Shown here: positions 25,447 to 34,174 of the stretch, piece by piece
How the letters are laid out: each line of letters opens with the position of its first letter
Position numbering within the stretch: position 1 is the stretch's first letter
Notes under the pieces: model-generated
The model's database searches: none
Told to the model about the DNA's origin: nothing
The model's input: only the letters and a program-made list of their open reading frames with translations
Origin: Pseudomonadota bacterium
GTDB lineage: Bacteria; Myxococcota_A; Polyangia; Polyangiales; JAKSBK01
Assembly: GCA_022361155.1 (NCBI GenBank)
Contig: JAKSBK010000147.1
Coordinates: forward strand, 1-37,771
Direction: 5' to 3'
DNA: 37,771 bases
Position numbers and translations under genes: made by a program

Positions 25447-26912
25447 CAGCTGCCGATCTGTTCCCCGACACTCTGTACGCGTAGCTCGGCCCGTTCCTGC
25501 GCTGACAATTGGAAGACCCCGAACTGCCCCTGCCTGGTCTCGACAAAGACGAGATGGTGCCGCCCGTCGAGCGGCGTACGTATCGCATCAACCACCTGAT
25601 CCATCGCGCGCACGTGCCGCCCGTTGATCTTGGTGATTATCGCTCCCATACCGAAGAACATGTCGTCTGCTGGCGAGCCAGGGATCACGAAGCTCGCGAC
25701 TATCTTCGATGATTCTCCGTAGCGATCGTCGATCTCGGCCCAATAATTGCCGGAGATTTGGCTGGAAATCGCGCTGATGATCTCGTAGCAGAGCTCCTGA
25801 AGAATCATGCCCTGCAAAAGGACATAGCGCCGCTGCGCCACGTAGGGTTGCGTGTCTATGCCGTGGTTGGGTGCCGGCGTCGCCTCCGCGACCAGCTCGA
25901 ACGGTCTACCCTTGCGCACACCACACACCTTCACAGGCTGCCCCACGGGAATCTGGCGCACGACATCATAGAGGTTGCGCTTGCGGTTACCCTGCTGGCC
26001 TTTGACGATCCCATAACGATCGACGTGATGCTCGTCTATCTGCCGGATCACGTCGAGGGGTTCGATCCCTGCGGACGCAAACATGCCCTCGGGACGCACG
26101 CGCGTGACGATGACGCCGTCGACATCGGACTGCCGCAGGTACTCGGCGTTGGTGGGTGAGTTCGGCTGAAACCGCGCCCCGACTTCCGCAACCCGCGCTT
26201 CTCTGCTCGACAGCAGTTGCGGCAGCAGCAATTTCGCATAGTTGATTGGCGTGATGAAACCGATGTTGTCTGCGTTGACAACTATCGCGGTGTTGAGCCC
26301 GAGCGCCAATCCCCCGCGAGTTATCGCGGGGCCGCCGCTGTTACCGGGATTGATGGCGGCGTCGGTAACAAGCCGCTCCACGGTAACCTCATCTCCGGCC
26401 ACGAAGTTGGAGAGCTCTCCACCCGAAATGTTCGGCTCGGCCATCCCGAACGGATAACCGATCGCTTTGATGTGCCAACCACGACGCGCCGCATCCGAGT
26501 CCGCGAGCTCAACGTAGGGTGCCGATCCCCCACAGAGCCGGATGAACTCCTCCAGCTCGTCGTCGACGAGCTTTATCAAGGCCACGTCGGGCTCCTGACG
26601 AGCAGCGATCCCAACGACTTCGGCTGCGAACGTGCGCTCGCTCGTAAGCAAGGACATCACCTGCAGGTTCGTAGCATTGCGCACTACGTGGGCGTTGGTG
26701 AGAATCAGTCCCCCCCGTTGCTCGACCCCAATCAGAAACCCCGACCCACCCCAACTGCGCATGGAGGCGAACCGCGGATCCAGAACCGATGGCGCGTTGT
26801 CCTCGTCGAAGCCATAGGCCTGGATCTGGACGACGCCGCGCATCGCGATCCTCGCCCCTTCGGCTAGCTCGCCCAAAAAATCCTCGCCCAAGCTCGGTGG
26901 CGTACTCGGCAT
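25446..26912 (-). CDS. Trypsin-like serine protease with PDZ domains (Deg/HtrA type)
   Basis: About 488 aa. Catalytic triad His75 (LTNAHVV), Asp109 (DVALIKL) and Ser192 (NPGNSGGP). It is followed by PDZ-like regions (GVIVTRVRPEGMFASAGIEPLDVIRQIDEH and ASFVIPGSPADDMFFGMGAIITKINGRHV). There is no signal peptide or membrane anchor, so it is probably cytoplasmic, unlike typical periplasmic HtrA. Start: ATG 26912 is preferred because a good promoter overlaps the in-frame GTG at 26927; the transcript would then have a very short leader. It is the first gene of an operon with the sulfatase-fold lipoprotein. Confidence 0.9.
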   Translation of the reverse strand: MPSTPPSLGEDFLGELAEGARIAMRGVVQIQAYGFDEDNAPSVLDPRFASMRSWGGSGFLIGVEQRGGLILTNAHVVRNATNLQVMSLLTSERTFAAEVVGIAARQEPDVALIKLVDDELEEFIRLCGGSAPYVELADSDAARRGWHIKAIGYPFGMAEPNISGGELSNFVAGDEVTVERLVTDAAINPGNSGGPAITRGGLALGLNTAIVVNADNIGFITPINYAKLLLPQLLSSREARVAEVGARFQPNSPTNAEYLRQSDVDGVIVTRVRPEGMFASAGIEPLDVIRQIDEHHVDRYGIVKGQQGNRKRNLYDVVRQIPVGQPVKVCGVRKGRPFELVAEATPAPNHGIDTQPYVAQRRYVLLQGMILQELCYEIISAISSQISGNYWAEIDDRYGESSKIVASFVIPGSPADDMFFGMGAIITKINGRHVRAMDQVVDAIRTPLDGRHHLVFVETRQGQFGVFQLSAQERAELRVQSVGEQIGS

Positions 26913-26925
26913 GTTTGAGCGGCGC

Positions 26926-26954
26926 ACTATGGACCGGATCCACTAAACTGACAA
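26926..26954 (-). promoter_or_regulatory. Putative sigma-70 promoter of the protease-sulfatase operon
   Basis: Minus strand TTGTCA (26954-26949), 17-base spacer, CATAGT (26931-26926). Matches are 5 of 6 and 4 of 6. The expected transcription start is about seven bases ahead of the ATG at 26912, giving a nearly leaderless mRNA. Confidence 0.5.
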
Positions 26955-26980
26955 CCGCTGTGATCAGGAGCAGTCCCCAG

Positions 26981-27014
26981 CCCCAAACTGCGCAACTGAT
27001 TGCGCAGTTTGGGG
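26981..27014. promoter_or_regulatory. 34-bp perfect palindrome, candidate operator
   Basis: CCCCAAACTGCGCAA (26981-26995), a four-base CTGA spacer, then the exact reverse complement (27000-27014): 15 of 15 paired. It lies 27 bases upstream of the predicted -35 of the protease operon, a typical activator or repressor position. There is no T-run on either side, so it is not an intrinsic terminator. It is not CIRCE (TTAGCACTC) or HAIR. Confidence 0.6.
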
Positions 27015-27171
27015 CCCCAAATGTGACATGATGACCAGGGAGATCCGTGTCATCGGTCTGTTGGCGACCGTTCCCCCTGGATCGAGGTGGGGTCCTAGCT
27101 ATAAGCTTAAACTTGTCCTCCTCGAGCGAAGGCGGATATCGGGGGGCTTGAGCGCCAGGTAGGAGTTCCCG

Positions 27172-27264
27172 ATGAAAGCAGGCCCTCTCTACTCGTTGTT
27201 CTTTGTGCTCAGTGTCCTATGCGATGCGGTCGACGAGCTGCTCAACGGCTACGAGCAGAATTAG
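27172..27264 (+). CDS. Possible 30-aa small protein
   Basis: ATG at 27172 with TAGGAG about six bases upstream; 30 codons then TAG. The product begins MKAGPLYSLFFVLSVLCDAV and ends in acidic and polar residues, so it has a short hydrophobic core like many small membrane peptides or leader peptides. A TATAAG box lies at 27100-27105 in an AT-rich patch, without a clear -35. No homologue is known to me. No plus-strand gene follows closely. Confidence 0.4.
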   Translation: MKAGPLYSLFFVLSVLCDAVDELLNGYEQN

Positions 27265-27420
27265 GGAGTGTCTTCAGAATACTCCCGTCGATCCCGAGGC
27301 CCTCGAAATCGTGGGGTCTCCCGCCGCTCCTCAACGATGCACCAGATCGCCTCGTCACGGCGAAAAACCCAACGATTCCGATCATCCTCGGGCTCTCGGT
27401 CCGATGTTGAAGGCACTCCC

Positions 27421-27677
27421 TTGCGCCACCCGCAAATGGCAGCGTGTTTCATCCGCACTGCCCGCGCTGATCAAGAAGAACTGTATCCGGTCCTTGCCCT
27501 GCGCCGATTGCCTTCGCCCAAGTTGGCCACTACCGAGGAGGCCGAGTCCTCGAGCTGACGAGCCAACTTCGGACTGCGTCTACGAATCTTGTCGACCACG
27601 GGACGCAGGCTCCCAATCAGCGACAGGGCAAGCTCCAGCTCGCCACCATCGCACGACCGCAGTCCGTTCCCCGACCC
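27421..27677 (-). pseudogene. Frameshifted four-helix-bundle (S23/IVS-type) protein gene
   Basis: On the minus strand one frame reads ELELALSLIGSLRPVVDKI..QLEDSASSVVANLGEGNRR. After a frame change near 27500 the next frame continues KDRIQFFLISAGSADE and then HLRVAQ. Together these match the four-helix-bundle family related to the 23S rRNA intervening-sequence protein (pattern ..LGEGNRRAGKDR..FRIAAGSADEVR..LRVA). The C-terminal helix cannot be found, so it is a relic, unless the frameshift is a sequencing error. Its N-terminal side merges into low-complexity sequence. Confidence 0.65.
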
Positions 27678-27689
27678 AGATGTCGGGAC

Positions 27690-27900
27690 CCGATCCGGAT
27701 TTCGGACGCCGATTTCGGATTTCGATGCCCGACCCCGACGCCGATCTCCGACGGGTCCTTGACTCGGACTCGGACTCCTTGACTCGGACTCGGTATCGGC
27801 CGTCCACCTCGGAATCTGACATCCGCCTCCGACTCGGTCTCGGCCCACTGCCTCCGTCTGCCGTCCGCCTCCGCCTCCGACTCCTGCCTCGGGCTCGTCC
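27690..27900. repeat. Low-complexity region of GACTCG/GATTTCGG-type hexamers
   Basis: Imperfect reiterated short units (GACTCG, GACGCCGAT, GATTTCGG, CGCCTCC), with a direct repeat CTTGACTCGGACTCGG near 27758-27795. It lies at the upstream side of the four-helix-bundle relic. It has no coding signal of its own on either strand that I trust; the 27,265-28,007 interval otherwise holds only the relic. Confidence 0.6.
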
Positions 27901-28007
27901 CCAAAAGCGCAGCTTCGGACCTACGCCCGCCTATCCCGCCGAAATCATTGAACCCCCCCTACTTTTGCACCGGCATGTAGCCAGTTTCAGCCAATACTCC
28001 CTGTTTC

Positions 28008-29243
28008 TCAAGGCCCTGCCGCAGGCTCTCCATTCAGTGTGCGCTCGATGCGCCTGAAGACTTCGCGCTGGGTGACCGCGTCGGGCAGCAGCGTCGTGCG
28101 AAAGTGGGTATGGTAGTCCACGTTGAAGCTGCAGCCTGGGGCCAGCAAGACGTGCTCGCGTTCGAGCAGAGCGCGGGCGAAGGCTTGGTCATCGAAATCT
28201 CGAAGCCGCGTCTTGTCCACGCCGACGAAAGCGTACATGGCGCCCATCGGCTTGCTCAGCTGCAGCAGGGAGCTCGCCTGGACCGCCTCGATAGCGGCCT
28301 TGCGCGACTCGTAGAGGCGACCGCCGGGTGCCGTCAGCGCTTTGATGCTCTGGTGGCCGCCGAGCGCTGTCTGCACGGCCCACTGGCCAGGAACGTTGCT
28401 GCATAGCCTCAGGCTGCACAACAACTCGACGCCGCGCAGGTACTCGCGGCTGTCCGCCATCCTGCCGCTGAACGAACACCAGCCAACGCGCAGGCCGCAG
28501 GCGCGGTAGACCTTGCTGAGCCCGGACAAGGTAGCGCACAGCGTGTCGTGCACGAGTGTGGCCATGGGTACGAACTCGGCATCCTCGTAGAGCATCCCGT
28601 CGTATATCTCGTCCGCAAAGACGGTAAGCCCGTGACGCTCCGCAAGCCGCGCAAGCTCGCTCAAGACCTCGCGCGGGTAGACCGCGCCCGTGGGGTTGTT
28701 CGGGTTGATGATCACCAGGGCCTTGGTCCGCTCTGTGATCAGGCCCTCGACTGCGGCCGGATCCGGAACAAAGCCAGCTTCCGGTCGATTGGGATAATGC
28801 ACGGCACGCGCCCCGTGCAGCGTGACAGCCGCCGTCCATAACGGGTAGTCCGGGCTTGGCACCAGGACCTCGTCGCCCGGGTCGAGGAGCGCCTCCATGC
28901 AGATGCCGGTGAGCTCGCTCACGCCGTTGCCCATGAAGACGTCCTCGGCCGAAACGCCCGGGACCCCGCGTTCCTGCTGCTGCATCGCCACGGCTTCCCG
29001 GGCCGGAAACACCCCCTTTTCGTGGCAGTAGGCTTCCGACTGCCCGAGGTTCTCGATCATGGCTCGACGCATCGCCTCCGGCATCTGAAACCCGAACGCG
29101 CCCGGGTTGCCAATGTTCATGCGCACCACGTCGTAGCCGCTGCGTTGCAGATCGTCGGCGCGGCGGGCGAGCTCCCCCCGAATCTCGTAGCGGACGTCGC
29201 TCAGATGATGGCTTGCCCGAACCGGCCTGGACACGCGATCCAC
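28008..29243 (-). CDS. alaA: Alanine/valine-type aminotransferase AlaA family
   Basis: 411 aa PLP-dependent class I/II aminotransferase. It closely follows E. coli AlaA (glutamate-pyruvate transaminase): RYEIRGELARRADDLQ, RMNIGNPGAFGF, GNGVSELTGICMEALLDPGD, INPNNPTGAVY, FADEIYDGMLY, the PLP lysine in SGLSKVYRACGLRVGW, and LCSNVPGQWAVQTALGGHQS. GTG start, 18 bases after the leuB stop. As the last gene of the ilv-leu operon it may supply alanine from pyruvate, or transaminate branched-chain keto acids. No dedicated ilvE is in the window, so the second role is a reasonable inference. Confidence 0.93.
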   Translation of the reverse strand: MDRVSRPVRASHHLSDVRYEIRGELARRADDLQRSGYDVVRMNIGNPGAFGFQMPEAMRRAMIENLGQSEAYCHEKGVFPAREAVAMQQQERGVPGVSAEDVFMGNGVSELTGICMEALLDPGDEVLVPSPDYPLWTAAVTLHGARAVHYPNRPEAGFVPDPAAVEGLITERTKALVIINPNNPTGAVYPREVLSELARLAERHGLTVFADEIYDGMLYEDAEFVPMATLVHDTLCATLSGLSKVYRACGLRVGWCSFSGRMADSREYLRGVELLCSLRLCSNVPGQWAVQTALGGHQSIKALTAPGGRLYESRKAAIEAVQASSLLQLSKPMGAMYAFVGVDKTRLRDFDDQAFARALLEREHVLLAPGCSFNVDYHTHFRTTLLPDAVTQREVFRRIERTLNGEPAAGP

Positions 29244-29261
29244 CTCGATGCCTGGATCGCT

Positions 29262-30341
29262 TTAGATCGTGCCATCGAGGGCAGCGAGCACGCGCTCCGT
29301 GATCTCCAGGGTACCCAAGCTGCCTCCTAGATCCCGAGTCCGGGCTCCTGCATCGAGCGCGCGCTCTACGGCTCGCTCGAGCGCCGCGGCAGCCTGGCTG
29401 CGCCCGAGCGAGTGCCGCAGCAGCATGGCCGAGCTCAGCATCGCCCCGATCGGGTTGGCCACGTCTTGGCCGGCCAGGTCGGGGGCGGAACCATGAATCG
29501 GTTCATAGAGCCCGATCTTGCCGCTTCCGAGCGACGCGCTAGGCAGCATGCCGAGCGACCCGGTCAGCACGGCGGCCTCGTCGGTCAGGATGTCTCCGAA
29601 GGTGTTTTCAGTCACGATCACGTCGAAGTCACGGGCGTGGGTGATGAGCCGCATCGCACAGGAATCCACCAGCTGATGCTCGAGCTCAACGTCGCTGTGG
29701 CGTGTTCCTACCCGTGTCGTGACCTCGCGCCACAAGCGCGACGACTCGAGCACGTTGGCCTTGTCCACGCTGGTCAGCTTGCGGCGACGAGCGCGCGCGA
29801 GCTCGAAGGCCAGCTCGACGATCCGCTCCACCTCGGGCGCGGTATACTCCATGGTGTCAACAGCGCGCTCTATGCCGTGCTTGGTCTCTCGGATGCGAGG
29901 CTGACCGAAGTACAAGCCACCGGTTAGCTCGCGCACGACCACGAGGTCCACCCCGTTCAGCAGCTCCGCCTTGATGGGGGACGCATCCACGAGGGCCGCG
30001 TAGCAGCGAACGGGTCGCAGGTTCGCGTACAAGCCCAAGGCCTTGCGAATGGCCAGCAGCCCTTGCTCGGGTCGGACGCGCAGCCCCGGGTCGTCGTACT
30101 CGGGCGCGCCCACGGCGCCGAGCAGGATGGCGTCGGCGGACAGGCAGGCTTCGAGCGTCCTGGCGGGCAATGCTTCGCCGGTGGCCTGGATGGCCGCTCC
30201 CCCGATCAGCTCCTCGCTGAACGCAAGGCTCAGCCCCTCGCGCTCGGCGACCGCGGATAGCACGCGCTTGGCCGCGCCGGCCACTTCGGGGCCTATGCCG
30301 TCTCCGGGCAAGACAACTATCTTGGCATGCTCAGCCGGCAT
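29262..30341 (-). CDS. leuB: 3-isopropylmalate dehydrogenase
   Basis: 359 aa. Oxidatively decarboxylates 3-isopropylmalate to 2-oxoisocaproate with NAD+. Motifs: [57 protein letters not shown], and the family signature [20 protein letters not shown], then [25 protein letters not shown]. The ATG lies inside the end of leuD (11-base overlap), so the two are translationally coupled. Confidence 0.97.
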   Translation of the reverse strand: MPAEHAKIVVLPGDGIGPEVAGAAKRVLSAVAEREGLSLAFSEELIGGAAIQATGEALPARTLEACLSADAILLGAVGAPEYDDPGLRVRPEQGLLAIRKALGLYANLRPVRCYAALVDASPIKAELLNGVDLVVVRELTGGLYFGQPRIRETKHGIERAVDTMEYTAPEVERIVELAFELARARRRKLTSVDKANVLESSRLWREVTTRVGTRHSDVELEHQLVDSCAMRLITHARDFDVIVTENTFGDILTDEAAVLTGSLGMLPSASLGSGKIGLYEPIHGSAPDLAGQDVANPIGAMLSSAMLLRHSLGRSQAAAALERAVERALDAGARTRDLGGSLGTLEITERVLAALDGTI

Positions 30342-30906
30342 CGCGTTGATCCTCGTATTCCTTTATGCGCGGGGCGAAAGATAGCAGGTAGTCGAGGCTA
30401 TCGATTCCTTGCAACAGGCAACGCTTGGCGAACGGATCGACCGGAAACTCGGTGCGAATTGCGTCCCCGGCGCTGAGGCTCTGCTCGGCCAGATCCACGA
30501 CCAGCGCCAGCGCCGGATCGGCAGCGCGAGCCTCGGCCAGAGCCCGGTGAGCTTGCGGCTCGACTACCACGGGAAGCAGCCCGTTTTTCAACGCATTGGC
30601 ATGGAAGATGTCGGCGAAGCTTAGCGCTACGACCACGCGAAAGCCCCAGTCCAGCAGCGCCCAGGGCGCGTGCTCGCGCGACGATCCGCAGCCGAAGTTG
30701 GCACCGACAAGCAGGATTCGGGCACCCCCGCTCTCGGGTTGGTTCAACACGAAGGCCGGGTCCTTGCGCCAGGACGCGAACAGCCCGTCCCGCAGGCCTT
30801 CCCTGCCGGTGACTTTGAGAAAGCGCGCAGGGATGATCTGGTCCGTATCGATATCGCTTGCGAGCAGAGGGACGACACGTGAGCGTAAGCGGTCAAAGCG
30901 TTCCAT
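30331..30906 (-). CDS. leuD: 3-isopropylmalate dehydratase small subunit
   Basis: 191 aa swivel-domain subunit of isopropylmalate isomerase, partner of LeuC. Motifs: [58 protein letters not shown]. It is of the longer (E. coli-like, about 200 aa) type. It starts one base after the leuC stop (TGACATG) and overlaps leuB. Confidence 0.97.
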   Translation of the reverse strand: MERFDRLRSRVVPLLASDIDTDQIIPARFLKVTGREGLRDGLFASWRKDPAFVLNQPESGGARILLVGANFGCGSSREHAPWALLDWGFRVVVALSFADIFHANALKNGLLPVVVEPQAHRALAEARAADPALALVVDLAEQSLSAGDAIRTEFPVDPFAKRCLLQGIDSLDYLLSFAPRIKEYEDQRDAG

Positions 30907-30907
30907 G

Positions 30908-32344
30908 TCAGAGCTCCGGTTCCAGAGGCAACGGGTCGGGCGCGAGCCTGCGCACGTCGGTCACCGTGCCTGTGACCGCGCAGGCCGCCGCGGTGAGCGG
31001 TGAAGCCAGGAAGGTTCGCCCGCCCGGCCCTTGCCGCCCCTCGAAGTTGCGGTTGCTGGTGCTTACCGCATACTGCCCCGGCTCGAGCTGATCGCCGTTC
31101 ATGGCGATGCACATCGAGCAGCCGGGTTGCCGCCATTGCGCGCCCGAAGCCTCGAATACCGTGTCGAGACCCTCGCTTTCGGCCGCGCGCTTGACTCGCT
31201 GGCTGCCTGGCACCACGAGCACGCGAACCCCGTCCGCCACCTTGCGTCCCCGCAAGATCGAAGCGGCCATCCGCAGGTCGGTCAGGCGAGCGTTGGTGCA
31301 GCTGCCCAGGAAAACCACGTCCACGGGTTGGCCAAGCAACGGCTTGCCGGGCTCCAGGTCCATGTAGCGAAGCGCGTGCTCGCACGATGCGCGCGTCCGG
31401 GCATCGCCGGCATCCTCGGGAGCCGGCACAGCTGCGTCGATCGGAATGCACTGGCCCGGGTGCGTGCCCCAGCTGATCATGGGCGCGAGGTTGCTCGCGT
31501 CGAGGTCCGCGTGGCTGTCGAACAGCGCGCCTCGATCGCTCTCGAGGCCACGCCAGCGCGAGACGGCGCGCTCGAACGCCTGCCCCTGGGGGGCCGAAGG
31601 CCGGCCGGCCAGATACTCGAAGGTCGTGTCGTCCGGAGCGATCATCCCGGCCCTGGCACCGCACTCGATCGACATGTTGCACAGCGTCATGCGTGCCTCC
31701 ATATCGAGTGCCTTGACGGCGTCGCCCCGGTATTCGAACACATGCCCGGTGCCGCCCGCCACGCCGAGCTTGCGGATCAACGCGAGGATCAAGTCCTTGG
31801 CCGTCACTCCCCGTGGTGGCCGACCTCGGAAGTCCACGGCGTAGGTCTTGGGACGTTGCTGCAGCAGGCACTGCGTGGCCAGTACGTGCTGAACCTCCGT
31901 GGTGCCAATCCCAAAGGCCAACGAGCCGAATGCTCCATGGGTGGCGGTATGACTGTCCCCGCACACGACGGTCATGCCGGGCTGCGTGCGGCCCTCCTCG
32001 GGAGCGATCACGTGCACGATCCCGTTGCCTTCGCTGCCCACAGGGTGAAGCGTCACGCCGAATTGGGCGCAATTTCGCACCAGCTCGGAAAGCTGAGCCT
32101 TGGCAGGCGCGTCGAGCAGCGACATCCCACCCGCCCGGGTGGGCGTGGAGTGATCCATGGTGGCGAGCGTACGTCCCGGGCGGCGCACCCCAATTCCGCG
32201 CTCCCTGAGCCGTGCGAAGGCCTGAGGGGACGTCACTTCGTGCACCAGGTGCAGGTCGATATACAGAATCGTGGGGCATCCCTGCTCTTCGGCCACAACG
32301 TGGGCGTCCCAGACCTTATCGAACAGTGTGCGCGCAGCGCCCAT
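30908..32344 (-). CDS. leuC: 3-isopropylmalate dehydratase large subunit
   Basis: 478 aa aconitase-family subunit that isomerises 2- to 3-isopropylmalate. [36 protein letters not shown] and [15 protein letters not shown] are family-standard. The 4Fe-4S ligands are visible in GSCTNARL and [10 protein letters not shown]. The end is [13 protein letters not shown]-like ([20 protein letters not shown]). The ATG overlaps the stop of the 24-codon ORF upstream (TGATG), with GAGG seven bases ahead. Confidence 0.97.
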   Translation of the reverse strand: MGAARTLFDKVWDAHVVAEEQGCPTILYIDLHLVHEVTSPQAFARLRERGIGVRRPGRTLATMDHSTPTRAGGMSLLDAPAKAQLSELVRNCAQFGVTLHPVGSEGNGIVHVIAPEEGRTQPGMTVVCGDSHTATHGAFGSLAFGIGTTEVQHVLATQCLLQQRPKTYAVDFRGRPPRGVTAKDLILALIRKLGVAGGTGHVFEYRGDAVKALDMEARMTLCNMSIECGARAGMIAPDDTTFEYLAGRPSAPQGQAFERAVSRWRGLESDRGALFDSHADLDASNLAPMISWGTHPGQCIPIDAAVPAPEDAGDARTRASCEHALRYMDLEPGKPLLGQPVDVVFLGSCTNARLTDLRMAASILRGRKVADGVRVLVVPGSQRVKRAAESEGLDTVFEASGAQWRQPGCSMCIAMNGDQLEPGQYAVSTSNRNFEGRQGPGGRTFLASPLTAAACAVTGTVTDVRRLAPDPLPLEPEL

Positions 32345-32418
32345 CAGCCGGCCTCGAGCGCCCGGCGACGGCTCCCGCCGCGCCGCGTGCCGCCAAAGAA
32401 ACGTACGTGGTCTTCCAT
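32344..32418 (-). CDS. Possible 24-aa ORF linking ilvC and leuC
   Basis: An ATG one base after the ilvC stop opens 24 codons ([15 protein letters not shown]... Arg-rich, ending LEAG) and stops in TGATG, sharing a base with the leuC start. A GGAG within the last ilvC codons could serve as its ribosome site. The spacer could have been any length, yet it is fully open and coupled at both ends. That suggests it is translated, at least as a coupling device. No homologue is known to me. Confidence 0.45.
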   Translation of the reverse strand: MEDHVRFFGGTRRGGSRRRALEAG

Positions 32419-32419
32419 G

Positions 32420-33430
<1,011 letters not shown>

Positions 33431-33450
33431 GTGTTGTCTCCAGCGTTCCT

Positions 33451-34170
33451 TCACCCGTGTACGTTGGGGGCGGGTAATGCGGTGCCTGACGGTAATGCGG
33501 TGCCGGGCGGTAATGCGGTGCCTGGCGGTAATGCGGTGCCTGGCGGTAATGCGGTGCCTGGCGGCAATGCAGTGCCTGGCGGTAATGCGGTGCCTGGCGG
33601 CAATTCAGCTTCTTCGGGTGCGCTTTCGGACGTGGACGTCGTTCGGGGTGAAAGCGTGTACGATCTGCCCTCGCTCACGACGCTGCGGGCCATGGCGATG
33701 GTACCTGTCTGCACCATCTCGCTGACACCGAAGGCTTTCAGGAGCGTAACCAGCCGATCGATCTTGCCTCGCGTACCCGTGACCTCGACAACCAGCGAGC
33801 TGGGGGCCACGTCCACGGCCCGGGCGTGAAACACCGAGCAGAGCTGCAAGACCTCGACCCGTTGCGCTGCGTCGCACGCAACACGAATCAGCGCCACGCC
33901 CCGCTCGAGGCTCGCGCGATCGGTGATATCGTCTACCCGGCGAACGTTGACGAGCTTGTAGAGGTTGGCCTCGATGAGCCGTCCGGCCCGCTCGTCGGCC
34001 TCGGCGACTATGGTCATGCGCGAGATGCCTGGCTGCTGCGTGCGTCCAACCGTGAGCGAATCGATGTTGTAGCAGCGCCGTCGAAACAACGAAGCGACCC
34101 GGTTTAGCACACCTGGCAGGTCGTCCACCAAGACGCTGAAGGTTCGCAAGCTGCGTGAGGCTTCGGTCAT
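33451..34170 (-). CDS. ilvN: Acetolactate synthase small (regulatory) subunit with hexapeptide-repeat tail
   Basis: 239 aa. The N-terminal ACT domain ([31 protein letters not shown]) binds the valine effector, and the C-terminal ALS regulatory domain runs to about residue 165 ([20 protein letters not shown]). The family normally ends there at about 160-175 aa. Here a Ser/Thr/Glu-rich linker and then seven hexapeptides (six PPGTAL and one PSGTAL, residues 191-232) plus PAPNVHG are added. The tail is encoded by an 18-bp minisatellite. It starts four bases after the ilvB stop, and ilvC follows after 20 bases. Confidence 0.96.
   Translation of the reverse strand: MTEASRSLRTFSVLVDDLPGVLNRVASLFRRRCYNIDSLTVGRTQQPGISRMTIVAEADERAGRLIEANLYKLVNVRRVDDITDRASLERGVALIRVACDAAQRVEVLQLCSVFHARAVDVAPSSLVVEVTGTRGKIDRLVTLLKAFGVSEMVQTGTIAMARSVVSEGRSYTLSPRTTSTSESAPEEAELPPGTALPPGTALPPGTALPPGTALPPGTALPPGTALPSGTALPAPNVHG
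33473..33600. repeat. 18-bp minisatellite, seven copies, inside ilvN
   Basis: On the plus strand the unit is GGTAATGCGGTGCCTGGC at 33473, 33491, 33509, 33527, 33545, 33563 and 33581. A few substitutions occur (GAC for GGC, CCGGGC, AATGCAGTG), and a partial, decayed copy follows. All units keep the ilvN frame and encode PPGTAL, so copy-number change would alter tail length without a frameshift. Confidence 0.97.
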
Positions 34171-34174
34171 CGCT

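Noticed and set aside
26981-27014. Rho-independent terminator
   Set aside because: Perfect stem, but no T-run follows on either strand and it lies upstream of a promoter.
27203-28057. 284-codon plus-strand frame over the 27-28 kb gap
   Set aside because: Crosses low-complexity sequence and the four-helix-bundle relic; composition is Arg/Pro/Ser noise and there is no ribosome site.
33473-33600. CRISPR or intergenic repeat array
   Set aside because: 18-bp units with no spacers that stay in frame with ilvN; it is a coding minisatellite.
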